This document shows, piece after piece, positions 7,684-16,062 of a DNA stretch of 64,000 nucleotides. The translations under genes were made by a program, and so were the position numbers. The DNA lies in NCBI RefSeq assembly GCF_022758145.1, contig NZ_JAJVDH010000002.1:124001-188000 (forward strand), written 5' to 3'. How positions within the stretch are numbered: position 1 is the stretch's first letter; each line of letters starts with the position of its first letter. The notes under the pieces are model-generated. The model was given only the letters and a program-made list of their open reading frames with translations. It was not told where the DNA came from and did no database searches. Origin of the DNA: Pontibacter vulgaris (GTDB lineage: Bacteria; Bacteroidota; Bacteroidia; Cytophagales; Hymenobacteraceae).

Positions 7684-9453
7684 TTGGACGATAAACCTAA
7701 AAATACAGGTAAAGTATTTGATGCCGACGTGCTGCAAAGGCTCTTTACGTTCGTGAAGCCGTATGTGCGCATCTTCTACTTTATCATATTCCTGACCTTT
7801 GCCTCGGCTATACTTGCAGCCGTGCGCCCTTTCCTGATCCAATATACTGTAGACCATGAAATCCTGCAGAACGACTGGGAAGGGCTGAACAAAATGTTCG
7901 TGATACTGGGCGTTTTGCTGGTGGTGCATGCCATTGTGCAATACCTGCATACATACTTTGCCGGCTGGCTGGGGCAGCACGTGGTGCGCGATATTCGTGT
8001 GCAGCTTTATCGCCATATACTTAACCTGCGCCTCAAGTTTTTTGACCGCACCCCAATTGGTACGCTGGTAACCCGCAACGTGTCGGATGTGGAAACGCTG
8101 TCGGATGTATTCAGCGAAGGCCTTGCTGCTATGATCGGTGATATCCTGCAGCTGGTATTTATACTTGGTTTCATGTTCTACATCGATTGGGAGCTGACAC
8201 TGGTAAGCCTTTCTACACTGCCTATTATGTTGTTCAGTACCTATGTGTTCAAAGAAAAGATCAAGAGCACGTTCCAGGAGGTTCGTACGGCGGTGGCCAA
8301 GCTAAACTCCTTTGTGCAGGAACATATAACAGGTATGAGCATCGTGCAGATCTTCAACAACGAGAAGCGCGAGATGGAGAAGTTCAAGGAGATAAACAAA
8401 GAGCATACAAAAGCCAATATCCGTTCTGTACTTTACTACTCTATTTACTTTCCTGTAGCAGAAATTATTGGCGCAGCCGGTCTTGGCTTGCTGGTATGGT
8501 ATGGTGCCTATGGTGTTATAAACGATAACGTATCGTTGGGTACGCTGATGGCTTTTATACTTTACATCCAGATGTTCTTCCGACCGATACGCATGATTGC
8601 TGACCGCTTTAACACACTGCAGTTGGGTGTGGTAAGTACCGAACGACTGATGCGCCTGCTCGATAGCAAAGAAATGATTGCTGATAATGGAACATTTGCT
8701 CCTGAAACTATAAAAGGTGACGTGGCTTTCCGGGATGTATGGTTTGCTTACAACGATGAAGAGTGGGTGCTGCGCAATATTTCCTTTGATGTAAAGGCCG
8801 GCGAAACAGTCGCTTTTGTAGGCGCAACCGGTGCTGGTAAAACTTCCGTCATCAACCTGCTCAACCGTTTCTATGAGATCAATGGCGGGCATATTCTGGT
8901 AGATGGCCACGACCTGAAAGAGTTTGATCTGAGTGTGCTCCGCCACCACATTGGTGTAGTGTTGCAGGATGTTTTCCTTTTCTCGGGCACCATTGCCGAT
9001 AACATCAGCTTAGGAAATAAAAGTATAACTGAAGAACAGATGTGGCATGCTGCCGATCTGGTGGGCGCACGCAAGTTTATTGAACGGTTGCCGGGTGGCT
9101 TGCACTACCAGGTAATGGAGCGCGGTGCTACACTTTCGGTAGGCCAGCGCCAGCTTATTTCGTTTGTGCGCGCTATGGTGTATAATCCAAAGATCATTAT
9201 TCTGGACGAGGCTACTTCCAGCGTTGATTCCGAAACCGAAGAACTGATACAGTTTGCGATTGAGCAGCTTATGCGCGGCCGTACTTCCATCGTTATCGCA
9301 CACCGTTTATCAACCATACAAAAAGCAGATAAAATTATTGTAATGGACCGAGGCGAAATAAAAGAAACGGGCAACCACGAAGAGTTGCTGCGCCACAACG
9401 GCTATTACGCCCAGCTGTACCAGATGCAGTACAAGAACATGATCGACTTATGA
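7684..9453 (+). CDS. ABC exporter half-transporter, consensus-Walker-B subunit (MdlB-like)
   Basis: A half-ABC exporter with six membrane helices (about residues 30-300) and a C-terminal ATPase. Numbered from TTG 7684 (589 residues), Walker A GATGAGKTS is 380-388, the Q-loop is VLQDVFLFSG, and Walker B IIILDE ends in the catalytic Glu509. The H-loop IVIAHR is intact, but the signature is degenerate: LSVGQ instead of LSGGQ (484-488). There is no ATG before the first helix; the frame is open to TTG 7627, and TTG 7684 gives a normal length. The pairing with the minus-strand exporter at 11226-13010 is argued in the findings. Its stop overlaps the ATG of the next gene (ATGA). Confidence 0.88.
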   Translation: MDDKPKNTGKVFDADVLQRLFTFVKPYVRIFYFIIFLTFASAILAAVRPFLIQYTVDHEILQNDWEGLNKMFVILGVLLVVHAIVQYLHTYFAGWLGQHVVRDIRVQLYRHILNLRLKFFDRTPIGTLVTRNVSDVETLSDVFSEGLAAMIGDILQLVFILGFMFYIDWELTLVSLSTLPIMLFSTYVFKEKIKSTFQEVRTAVAKLNSFVQEHITGMSIVQIFNNEKREMEKFKEINKEHTKANIRSVLYYSIYFPVAEIIGAAGLGLLVWYGAYGVINDNVSLGTLMAFILYIQMFFRPIRMIADRFNTLQLGVVSTERLMRLLDSKEMIADNGTFAPETIKGDVAFRDVWFAYNDEEWVLRNISFDVKAGETVAFVGATGAGKTSVINLLNRFYEINGGHILVDGHDLKEFDLSVLRHHIGVVLQDVFLFSGTIADNISLGNKSITEEQMWHAADLVGARKFIERLPGGLHYQVMERGATLSVGQRQLISFVRAMVYNPKIIILDEATSSVDSETEELIQFAIEQLMRGRTSIVIAHRLSTIQKADKIIVMDRGEIKETGNHEELLRHNGYYAQLYQMQYKNMIDL

Positions 9454-9968
9454 AAAAATTTCTCTACGTAGTGGTTGGTATTGCCATCCTTGGGATGGTA
9501 TTTTATACTTATATGGGCGGTTTTGCTACCCCTGAAGTAAAGGTTACCACCTCCGAAACAAAGTATATCGCGGGCCAGCCATTTAGTGGTTCTGTAAAAG
9601 ATGAAGCCTTGGGCAAAGCTTTTCAGCGGGCAGCCGAAGTGGTAGATAAAAAGGAATTGCAAGGTGTACTGGGCAGCATTTACTACAACGACCCCGACAA
9701 AACCAGCGATAGTTTGAAAGCTTTTATTGGGGTGATCGTTCCGGACAAAAATGTGGTTTTGCCTGCCGGGTTTGAGCTGAGAACTATACCAGGCGGAAAA
9801 AAAGTAGTGCACGCCGAAGTAGAGGCAAGTATAGCTATGGCCCCAAAGCGCCTGTACGCGGCTGTTTTTGATTACGCCAAAGAAGAAAAGCTGAAACTGG
9901 AAACGTTTTATGTAGAGTGGTTTCCGGAGGAGAAGCGTGGCGTAGTGGAGGTGCCGATAAAGCAGTAG
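9450..9968 (+). CDS. Membrane-anchored GyrI-like/effector-binding-like protein
   Basis: A 172-residue protein with one N-terminal membrane anchor or uncleaved signal (MKKFLYVVVGIAILGMVFYTYMGGF). The remainder, with AFIGVIVPDKN, AGFELRTIPGGKKVVHAEVE and a C-terminal VEWFPEEKRGVVEVPI, resembles the GyrI-like small-molecule-binding fold, usually found as AraC effector domains. That assignment is tentative. Translation is coupled to the upstream ABC exporter through an ATGA overlap, which suggests a joint role, perhaps ligand sensing or delivery on the outer face of the membrane. Confidence 0.6.
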   Translation: MKKFLYVVVGIAILGMVFYTYMGGFATPEVKVTTSETKYIAGQPFSGSVKDEALGKAFQRAAEVVDKKELQGVLGSIYYNDPDKTSDSLKAFIGVIVPDKNVVLPAGFELRTIPGGKKVVHAEVEASIAMAPKRLYAAVFDYAKEEKLKLETFYVEWFPEEKRGVVEVPIKQ

Positions 9969-9975
9969 CCGGAAG

Positions 9976-10005
9976 TTGCAAGTATAGATTTATACTTTAT
10001 CTTTG
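9976..10005 (+). promoter_or_regulatory. Predicted promoter of the TetR gene
   Basis: TTG (9976-9978), a 19-nt spacer, and TATCTTTG (9998-10005) fit the Bacteroidota -33/-7 consensus. An AAGGGAG ribosome-binding sequence sits just before the TTG start at 10022. It therefore supports that non-ATG start, and the leader would be very short. Confidence 0.7.
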
Positions 10006-10021
10006 AGATAAGGGAGCCAGT

Positions 10022-10660
10022 TTGGCTTCGATAGCTAATTTAACCACAGTGGGTACTAAAGCAGAGGCAAAAAAAGAGCAGATACTGGAGGCGGCCAAAT
10101 CCGTTTTCGGTAAGCTGGGCTACAGCAAAGCTACACTCGATGATATTGCCCAGGCTATCGGATTAAAGAAACCCACGCTTTACTATTACTACAAAAATAA
10201 GGAAGTACTTTTTATAGAGGCCTTTTCGCAGGAGTGGAAAGACAGCCTGTACCGGATAAAAAAAATTGCTGAAGAGGAATCCGATCCACACCAGCGCCTG
10301 CTGTTATACATTCAATCCTCGTTGCGTTATTACCAGGAAATTGTAACACAGCACACCATTTCCATTAAAGTGCTTATAGAAACGCGCAGCCTTTTCCAGA
10401 CACTTTTCAAAGAATCGAGGGCCAAAGAGGCCAACTTTTATACCAGCGTAATTAAGGAAGGTATAAGCAGCGGCGTGTTCATACCTTGCGAGGCCGAACG
10501 TGTGGGCAACTCCATTATGGTAGTAAAAGACCTGATCCAGTTCGATGAATTTGAAAGGGTGTACTATCAGCAGCTGCCAACAATAAATTTCCAGAAAATA
10601 GAGCAGGATGTACTGTTTACGGTAGGGCTTATACTTAACGGCATCAGCAGCAAAGTATAA
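10022..10660 (+). CDS. TetR/AcrR family transcriptional regulator
   Basis: A 212-residue TetR-type repressor. The N-terminal DNA-binding domain is typical: KEQILEAAKSVFGKLGYSKA, then the helix-turn-helix TLDDIAQAIGLKKPTLYYYY (about residues 39-58) and KNKEVLFIEA. The rest is the variable helical ligand-binding and dimerisation domain. The start is TTG (10022), chosen for its own promoter and an upstream AAGGGAG; GTG 10049 is the alternative. It lies directly after the exporter gene and its coupled partner, so it may control the exporter. That is inference from position. Confidence 0.88.
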   Translation: MASIANLTTVGTKAEAKKEQILEAAKSVFGKLGYSKATLDDIAQAIGLKKPTLYYYYKNKEVLFIEAFSQEWKDSLYRIKKIAEEESDPHQRLLLYIQSSLRYYQEIVTQHTISIKVLIETRSLFQTLFKESRAKEANFYTSVIKEGISSGVFIPCEAERVGNSIMVVKDLIQFDEFERVYYQQLPTINFQKIEQDVLFTVGLILNGISSKV

Positions 10661-10670
10661 ACTGGTGTTT

Positions 10671-11087
10671 TTACGCCTGTTGGCTTGCTTTAAACGCGTC
10701 TAGCTTGGCACGCAGGGCATCTACATCGGCGTGGTGGCCTTTGGCTATTTCGGCAGCTTCCAGTTCCATCAGCATGTCTTTCATCTGCTTCAGGTAGGCA
10801 GCTTTATCTTTTTTCAGGCAGCCCTTGTGGTGGTCGTTGCAATTGCCATCCTGGTCCATTGGTTTAAACATACTGCCTTCGCCGTAAATGATCCACTGTG
10901 GGTTCAGGTCCTGGAAGTGTTTCAGAATGCCAACCAGCTCATCCAGCATATAGTTTTTGCCGCAGATAATGTTCTCCAACATGTCTGTCGGCGCACCCGT
11001 TATCTTTTCCAGATCATTAAGCTCCAACTCCTTCAGGTGGGTATAAAAACGGAATCGTTTACCAATTTGCTGTAAGTCAATAGCCAT
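10671..11087 (-). CDS. XRE-like (Cro/C1-type) DNA-binding protein
   Basis: A 138-residue protein whose first 70 residues resemble a Cro/C1 helix-turn-helix domain: IGKRFRFYTHLKELELNDLEKITG, then a recognition-helix-like stretch and the phrase LNPQWIIYGEGSMF, the common end of this domain in Bacteroidota. The second half holds CNDHHKGC, a possible Cys/His metal site, followed by an amphipathic helix (about residues 92-135) likely to dimerise. It is convergent with tetR and ends 10 bases from it. The DNA-binding role is inferred because the helix-turn-helix is not canonical. Confidence 0.65.
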   Translation of the reverse strand: MAIDLQQIGKRFRFYTHLKELELNDLEKITGAPTDMLENIICGKNYMLDELVGILKHFQDLNPQWIIYGEGSMFKPMDQDGNCNDHHKGCLKKDKAAYLKQMKDMLMELEAAEIAKGHHADVDALRAKLDAFKASQQA

Positions 11088-11225
11088 AGATTGATATAGT
11101 TATGTTTGATAGATAAGCCTCTATACGTACCTATAACAGAATCTGTAGCAAAAAATTCCTGAGAAGTGTGGTAAATGTGCAAGCGCAGGTAATTATAGGG
11201 CTAAGCAAGGCGCTGATTTAGTGAG

Positions 11226-13010
11226 TTATACTGAATCTTCGGACTGCAATTGGCGCTCGTAAAGTACCTTGTATAAGCCTTGCTGGTTAATAAGTTCTTC
11301 GTGTGTGCCATGTTGTACGATCTCGCCATCATCCAGCACCAGAATGCGGTCAGCCAGTTTTACCGACGAAACTCTGTGTGAAATAATGATGGAAGTACGA
11401 TTGGCCATAATGCGGCGCAAGCTGTTCAGTATAGCATCCTCAGTCTTGGTATCAACTGCCGAAAGCGAATCATCAAGTATAAGTATACTTGGCTCTCGTA
11501 CTAAGGCCCGGGCAATAGAAACACGCTGCTTCTGGCCCCCAGATAAGGTAATGCCACGCTCACCTAATTTAGTCTCAAACTTCTCAGGGAAGCGCATAAT
11601 GTTTTCATACACATCCGCATCTTTGGAGGCCTGTACCATTTGGGCCTCGGTTATACTTGGCAGGCCAAAGCCAATATTATTCCGGATCGAGTCGGAGAAC
11701 AAGAACACATCCTGCGGTACGTAGCCTATCTGGCTGCGAAGGCTTTCAAGGTTATAATCACGCACGTCAACGCCATCAATTAAAATGCGCCCTTTAGTGG
11801 TATCATACATACGCGGCAGCAGGTTAGCAATGGTGCTTTTGCCTGAGCCAGTGTTGCCAATAACCGCCAGCGTTTCGCCATGCTGAATGCGGAACGAAAT
11901 ATTTTTCAGGGCCTGAATGTGCGTGTCAGGGTAAATGAAATCCACATGCTCAAAAACAATATCGCCTTTAATGGGCTTGCTGATGTTTTCCCGTGAAACG
12001 ATGTCGTTTTGTGTGTGCAGGAACTCGTTAATGCGTGCCTGCGAAGCGGCAGCCCGTTGCACCAGACTGGCCGTCCAGCCAAGCGAAGTAACCGGCCACG
12101 TAAGCATGTTCACGTAAATGATAAACTCGGCAATGTTACCCGGCGTGATGGTGCCGTTAATAACCTCCTGCCCGCCAATATAAACCGTGATGATCGTGCT
12201 CAGGCCCACCAGGAAAAGCACCAGCGGAAAGAAGAGCGAGTTTACAAAGTTCAGGTCCAGCGATTTGTCTTTATACACATTGCTGGCAGTAGTAAAGTTA
12301 TTGTGCGAGTCGTCTTCGCGCACAAAAGATTTAAGTACCCGGATGCCGGAAAAAGCTTCCTGCACAAATGTGGTTATACCTGAAAGGCTCTTTTGTATCT
12401 CGTCGGATTTGCGCTCTATGATGTTGTTTACATAATAAATGCTGATGGCAAGTATAGGCAATGGTATCAATGTATACATGGTCAGTTTCACGTTTACAGA
12501 CAGCATGTAGGGGATCACCATCACAAAAAGCACCACCAGGTTTATACCATACATAATGGCTGGGCCTACATACATGCGCACACGGCTCACATCTTCTGAT
12601 ATGCGCGACATCAGGTCGCCGGTGTTGTTTTTGCGGTAAAAGCTGAGGGGCAGGCTCTGGTAGTGTTCGTAAATTTCGTTCTTGAGGTCGTTCTCTATCA
12701 GGCGGCTCATCACAATTATAGTTTGCCGCACAAAAAATAGGAAAACACCCCGCAACAACGCCATCAATAATATGATCACGCCGTACACGAGAATGCTATT
12801 CGCGAAAATATCATAAACCAAAGTTTGCTGGTTCAAGCCATCGTACAGGCTGTGCAGGCTGATGCCTTCCCGGATCAGGTTAAAGGCATGGCGCACTACC
12901 TGTGCCGGCAGGATCTGGAAAAAGTTGGAAATAATAGTAAACAGCAGGCCCAGCAAGAGCCTGTATTTATACTTGAGCAGGTATTTATTTAGATAGCGTA
13001 ATGATTTCAC
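11226..13010 (-). CDS. ABC exporter half-transporter with degenerate Walker B (MdlA-like)
   Basis: A 594-residue half-ABC exporter: six membrane helices within residues 15-310, then an ATPase. Walker A GNTGSGKST is at 385-393, Q-loop VPQDVFLFSD, a canonical signature LSGGQ (489-493), and H-loop IIISHR with His545. Walker B reads ILILDD (509-514), so the catalytic Glu is replaced by Asp514, as in E. coli MdlA (LILDDALSAVD). This marks the non-hydrolysing side of a heterodimeric exporter. The gene is transcribed toward the XRE gene. Its start is about 150 bases from that of leucine dehydrogenase, which is divergent. The substrate is unknown. Confidence 0.9.
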   Translation of the reverse strand: MKSLRYLNKYLLKYKYRLLLGLLFTIISNFFQILPAQVVRHAFNLIREGISLHSLYDGLNQQTLVYDIFANSILVYGVIILLMALLRGVFLFFVRQTIIVMSRLIENDLKNEIYEHYQSLPLSFYRKNNTGDLMSRISEDVSRVRMYVGPAIMYGINLVVLFVMVIPYMLSVNVKLTMYTLIPLPILAISIYYVNNIIERKSDEIQKSLSGITTFVQEAFSGIRVLKSFVREDDSHNNFTTASNVYKDKSLDLNFVNSLFFPLVLFLVGLSTIITVYIGGQEVINGTITPGNIAEFIIYVNMLTWPVTSLGWTASLVQRAAASQARINEFLHTQNDIVSRENISKPIKGDIVFEHVDFIYPDTHIQALKNISFRIQHGETLAVIGNTGSGKSTIANLLPRMYDTTKGRILIDGVDVRDYNLESLRSQIGYVPQDVFLFSDSIRNNIGFGLPSITEAQMVQASKDADVYENIMRFPEKFETKLGERGITLSGGQKQRVSIARALVREPSILILDDSLSAVDTKTEDAILNSLRRIMANRTSIIISHRVSSVKLADRILVLDDGEIVQHGTHEELINQQGLYKVLYERQLQSEDSV

Positions 13011-13059
13011 TTTTTAAAGCTAAGCCTGATGGCTTTTACGTGGAGTTAGTAAGTACAAA

Positions 13060-13089
13060 TTGAATTAATCAAAAAAAGATTTAATTTTG
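13060..13089 (+). promoter_or_regulatory. Predicted promoter of leucine dehydrogenase
   Basis: TTG (13060-13062), 19 nt, then TAATTTTG (13082-13089), an exact fit to TTG-N19-TAnnTTTG. The transcript would start near 13096, leaving a leader of roughly 65 nt. Confidence 0.7.
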
Positions 13090-13162
13090 CAGCGCGAAAC
13101 AGGGGCTTGTCATACTTGTCTCATGCACACAAAGATAGAATAACACTTAATCAATTTCATAA

Positions 13163-14263
13163 ATGGTCGAAATTAAAGAAGTAGAACTGAAGAAAGAGAA
13201 CTCGATCTTCGGTCAGATTTCAGAATACAATCACGAAAAAGTTGTTTTCTGCCATGACCACGAGACTGGCTTAAAAGCCATCATCGGTATCCACAATACA
13301 GTACTTGGCCCGGCGTTGGGTGGTACGCGTATGTGGTCTTATGCTTCTGATGCAGAGGCGCTTGATGATGTTCTTCGTCTTTCGAGAGGTATGACCTACA
13401 AAGCTGCTATCTCTGGCCTTAATCTGGGTGGTGGTAAGGCTGTGATCATCGGTGATGCTAAAAAAGATAAAACTGAGGCTCTGATGCGCCGTTATGGCCG
13501 TTTTGTTAAGAACCTGAATGGTGCTTATATCACTGCAGAAGACGTAGGAACCACTACAAAAGATATGGAGTACATCAAGATGGAAACAGATCACGTAGCT
13601 GGTTTGCCTGAAGCTGTTGGCGGTAGCGGAGACCCTTCTCCTGTAACGGCTTATGGTACTTATATGGGTATGAAAGCCGCAGCTAAAAAAGCTTACGGTT
13701 CTGATTCACTTTCTGGTAAAAAGATTTCTGTGCAGGGTGTTGGCCACGTTGGTGGTTACCTGGTAGAGCTGCTTGCTAAAGAAAATGCTCAGGTTTTCAT
13801 TACGGATATTTATGAAGACCGCCTGAAAGAGATCTCAACAAAGTATGGCGCTAAAGTAGTGGGTATGGATGAGATCTATGACCTGGATGTAGACATCTAC
13901 GCACCATGCGCACTTGGCGGAACTGTAAACGATAACACAATTGAGCGTTTGAAGTGCCAGATTATTGCTGGTAGCGCAAACAACCAGCTACGTGATGAGA
14001 CAGTGCACGGACCAGCGCTTATCGAGCGTGGCATTTTCTATGCGCCGGACTTCCTTATCAATGCTGGTGGCTTAATTAATGTATACTCTGAGCTGCAGGG
14101 CTACAACCGCGAAAGCGCTTATGCCCAGACAGAACGTATCTACGGTTATACTCTGGATATTTTTGAACTTGCTGAGAAAGAAGGTATCTATACGCAGCTT
14201 GCAGCTACCAAGCTGGCTGAGAAGCGTATCCAGAGCATCGGTAAAGTGCACTCAACTTACTAA
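13163..14263 (+). CDS. Leucine dehydrogenase (Glu/Leu/Phe/Val dehydrogenase family)
   Basis: A 366-residue NAD-dependent amino acid dehydrogenase that interconverts branched-chain amino acids and their 2-oxo acids. It has the short leucine dehydrogenase form: GIHNTVLGPALGGTRMW, Lys80 in MTYKAA, and catalytic Lys92 in LGGGKAVI. The Rossmann motif is VQGVGHVGGYLVELLA, followed by an acidic residue (TDIYED) expected for NAD. In Bacteroidota it is likely to supply branched 2-oxo acids for iso-branched fatty acids (inference). It is a single-gene unit with its own promoter and terminator. It is one of three paralogues of this superfamily in the window. Confidence 0.92.
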   Translation: MVEIKEVELKKENSIFGQISEYNHEKVVFCHDHETGLKAIIGIHNTVLGPALGGTRMWSYASDAEALDDVLRLSRGMTYKAAISGLNLGGGKAVIIGDAKKDKTEALMRRYGRFVKNLNGAYITAEDVGTTTKDMEYIKMETDHVAGLPEAVGGSGDPSPVTAYGTYMGMKAAAKKAYGSDSLSGKKISVQGVGHVGGYLVELLAKENAQVFITDIYEDRLKEISTKYGAKVVGMDEIYDLDVDIYAPCALGGTVNDNTIERLKCQIIAGSANNQLRDETVHGPALIERGIFYAPDFLINAGGLINVYSELQGYNRESAYAQTERIYGYTLDIFELAEKEGIYTQLAATKLAEKRIQSIGKVHSTY

Positions 14264-14292
14264 GCAATACTTAGTATAACTACCGTTTAAGT

Positions 14293-14326
14293 CAAAAGTG
14301 CTGCATAATCTGTGGCACTTTTGCTT
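14293..14326 (+). terminator. Terminator after leucine dehydrogenase
   Basis: CAAAAGTGC (14293-14301) pairs with GCACTTTTG (14315-14323). Confidence 0.7.
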
Positions 14327-14489
14327 TAAACGTATTTAAACAGAAACGGAACTATAAACAGCCTGCCTTGCATTCTGATTTATAGTTGAGAAGCGGCAGC
14401 TGAAAATGCTCCGTTATTTATACTTTGCGCCATATGCGCATTTTAAAGAGTACACAATAACAACACTATACGTTCTTTATAATACCAAT

Positions 14490-15662
14490 ATGCTCAACCG
14501 CAGAACACTACGAATCAAGGCAATGCAAGCGATCTATGCCTATAAGCAGGCCGAAGGTTCAGATTATCTGCTGGCGTTAGACCAGATAAGCGATGATTTT
14601 GCACCAGACCTTAACTCAATGGAGGTGCAGGACAAGAAGCTGCTCGAAGGTAAAAAGCAGATAGCTCAGCTGCTTTTTAAGGAATGGCACGAAACACGCC
14701 AGTTCGAGACAGAGGAAACAGATAAAGAGATAATCGATGCGGTAAACAGAGCGATCGTGTACTACCAGAATCTCATCAAAAAAGATTTTAAGGGCTACGG
14801 CAACCAGATGCTGAGTGCTGTAGAGCGCATCTACGACCATTACCTGGGTTCGCTGCAGATTCTTCAGGTGCTGGTAAATCTTATTGAGGAAGAGGAAGAC
14901 AAAAAAGAAAAACGTTTTACGGCTGCAAGTGGCCCTGATGTGAAACGCTTCCTGAATAACCGCCTGGTTCAGCGCCTGCTCAGCAACAAATCATACCTGG
15001 ATAATATCATCCGCCGCAACATCAGCTGGGGTTCTGATATAAGCGATATCAAGTCGGCTTATAAGAACATTCTGAAGCAGGATGAGGTCTTCCTGAACTA
15101 CCTGGCACTGCCTGCGCCAACCCTTTCAGACGACTTCGAGATCGTTAAACATATTTTCAAAAACATTATCTTTAAAGAAAAAAACTTACAATCTTTGTTT
15201 GAAGAGCAGGACCTGAATTGGGTAGAGAACAAAGCCATTGTAAAGAGCCTGGTAAATAAAACCATCAAGGTTTTTAGCGAGGAGACCGAAGAAGAGCCTG
15301 TGTTGCTGGAGCTTTCTGCAAACTGGGAAGACGATAAAGCTTTCTTTGAAGAGCTTTACAACCAGACCTTGCAGGACGATGCAAAGTATGAGGCCATGAT
15401 TGCCGCCAGCGTAAAGAACTGGGATGTAGAGCGTGTAGCCCTGCTCGATAAAATTATACTTAAGATGGCGCTTTGTGAAATGTTCATCTTCCGTAGCATA
15501 CCAGTAAAAGTAACCATCAACGAGTATATCGAGATATCCAAGCTATACAGCACACCTAAAAGCAAGCAATTTATTAACGGCGTGCTGGATAAAATGGCAC
15601 AGGAACTCGCTACCAAAGGAGAGATTCGTAAGTCAGGCCGTGGCCTTATCGATAATAAATAA
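14490..15662 (+). CDS. nusB: Transcription antitermination factor NusB (long Bacteroidota form)
   Basis: A 390-residue NusB-domain protein. NusB with NusE binds boxA RNA and supports processive rRNA transcription. The N-terminus MLNRRTLRIKAMQAIYAYKQ and the C-terminal block (VERVALLDKIILKMALCEM, then IPVKVTINEYIEISKLYSTPKSKQFINGVLD) are diagnostic. Between them lie about 200 extra helical residues, so it is more than twice the length of E. coli NusB, which is normal for this phylum. The frame is open from 14406, but ATG 14490 matches the family start. It is the first gene of the operon running to coaE. Confidence 0.93.
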   Translation: MLNRRTLRIKAMQAIYAYKQAEGSDYLLALDQISDDFAPDLNSMEVQDKKLLEGKKQIAQLLFKEWHETRQFETEETDKEIIDAVNRAIVYYQNLIKKDFKGYGNQMLSAVERIYDHYLGSLQILQVLVNLIEEEEDKKEKRFTAASGPDVKRFLNNRLVQRLLSNKSYLDNIIRRNISWGSDISDIKSAYKNILKQDEVFLNYLALPAPTLSDDFEIVKHIFKNIIFKEKNLQSLFEEQDLNWVENKAIVKSLVNKTIKVFSEETEEEPVLLELSANWEDDKAFFEELYNQTLQDDAKYEAMIAASVKNWDVERVALLDKIILKMALCEMFIFRSIPVKVTINEYIEISKLYSTPKSKQFINGVLDKMAQELATKGEIRKSGRGLIDNK

Positions 15663-15753
15663 CCTTAGGCAGGCATTATGCCGGCCAATTAGGTAAAATT
15701 GCCGTAAAAGGCACAAAATAGATTATCCGACATATTAGAATATATAAGAAACC

Positions 15754-16059
15754 ATGGGTAAGAAAACCAACACCTTATTAGCCTTTATGTCAGGCGCCGC
15801 CGTTGGGGCTGCTGCAGGCCTTTTGTTCGCTCCTGAAAAAGGAAGAGAAACACGCAGCTGGCTTAGCTACCGTCTGGAAAAATACCGCGACACACTTGCC
15901 GATTTACTGGAGCAACTGGTGGATAACCGCAACATGTTGCCAACCACAGCAAAATCAGAAGGCCAGCGTGTGATTCAGGATGCCAAAGACAAGGCTGAGA
16001 AACTTTTAGGCGATGTAGATTCGCTTATTAATGAGATTAATAGCAGGAAAGAAATTTAA
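15754..16059 (+). CDS. YtxH domain-containing protein
   Basis: A 101-residue small protein with the YtxH signature: a Gly/Ala-rich membrane segment (FMSGAAVGAAAGLLFAPEKG, residues 11-30) followed by basic and amphipathic helices that probably form a coiled coil. YtxH proteins are linked to general stress in Firmicutes, and their biochemical role is not known. It follows nusB by 91 bases and precedes the isocitrate dehydrogenase gene by only 3 bases, so it is part of the same transcript. Confidence 0.85.
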   Translation: MGKKTNTLLAFMSGAAVGAAAGLLFAPEKGRETRSWLSYRLEKYRDTLADLLEQLVDNRNMLPTTAKSEGQRVIQDAKDKAEKLLGDVDSLINEINSRKEI

Positions 16060-16062
16060 AGC

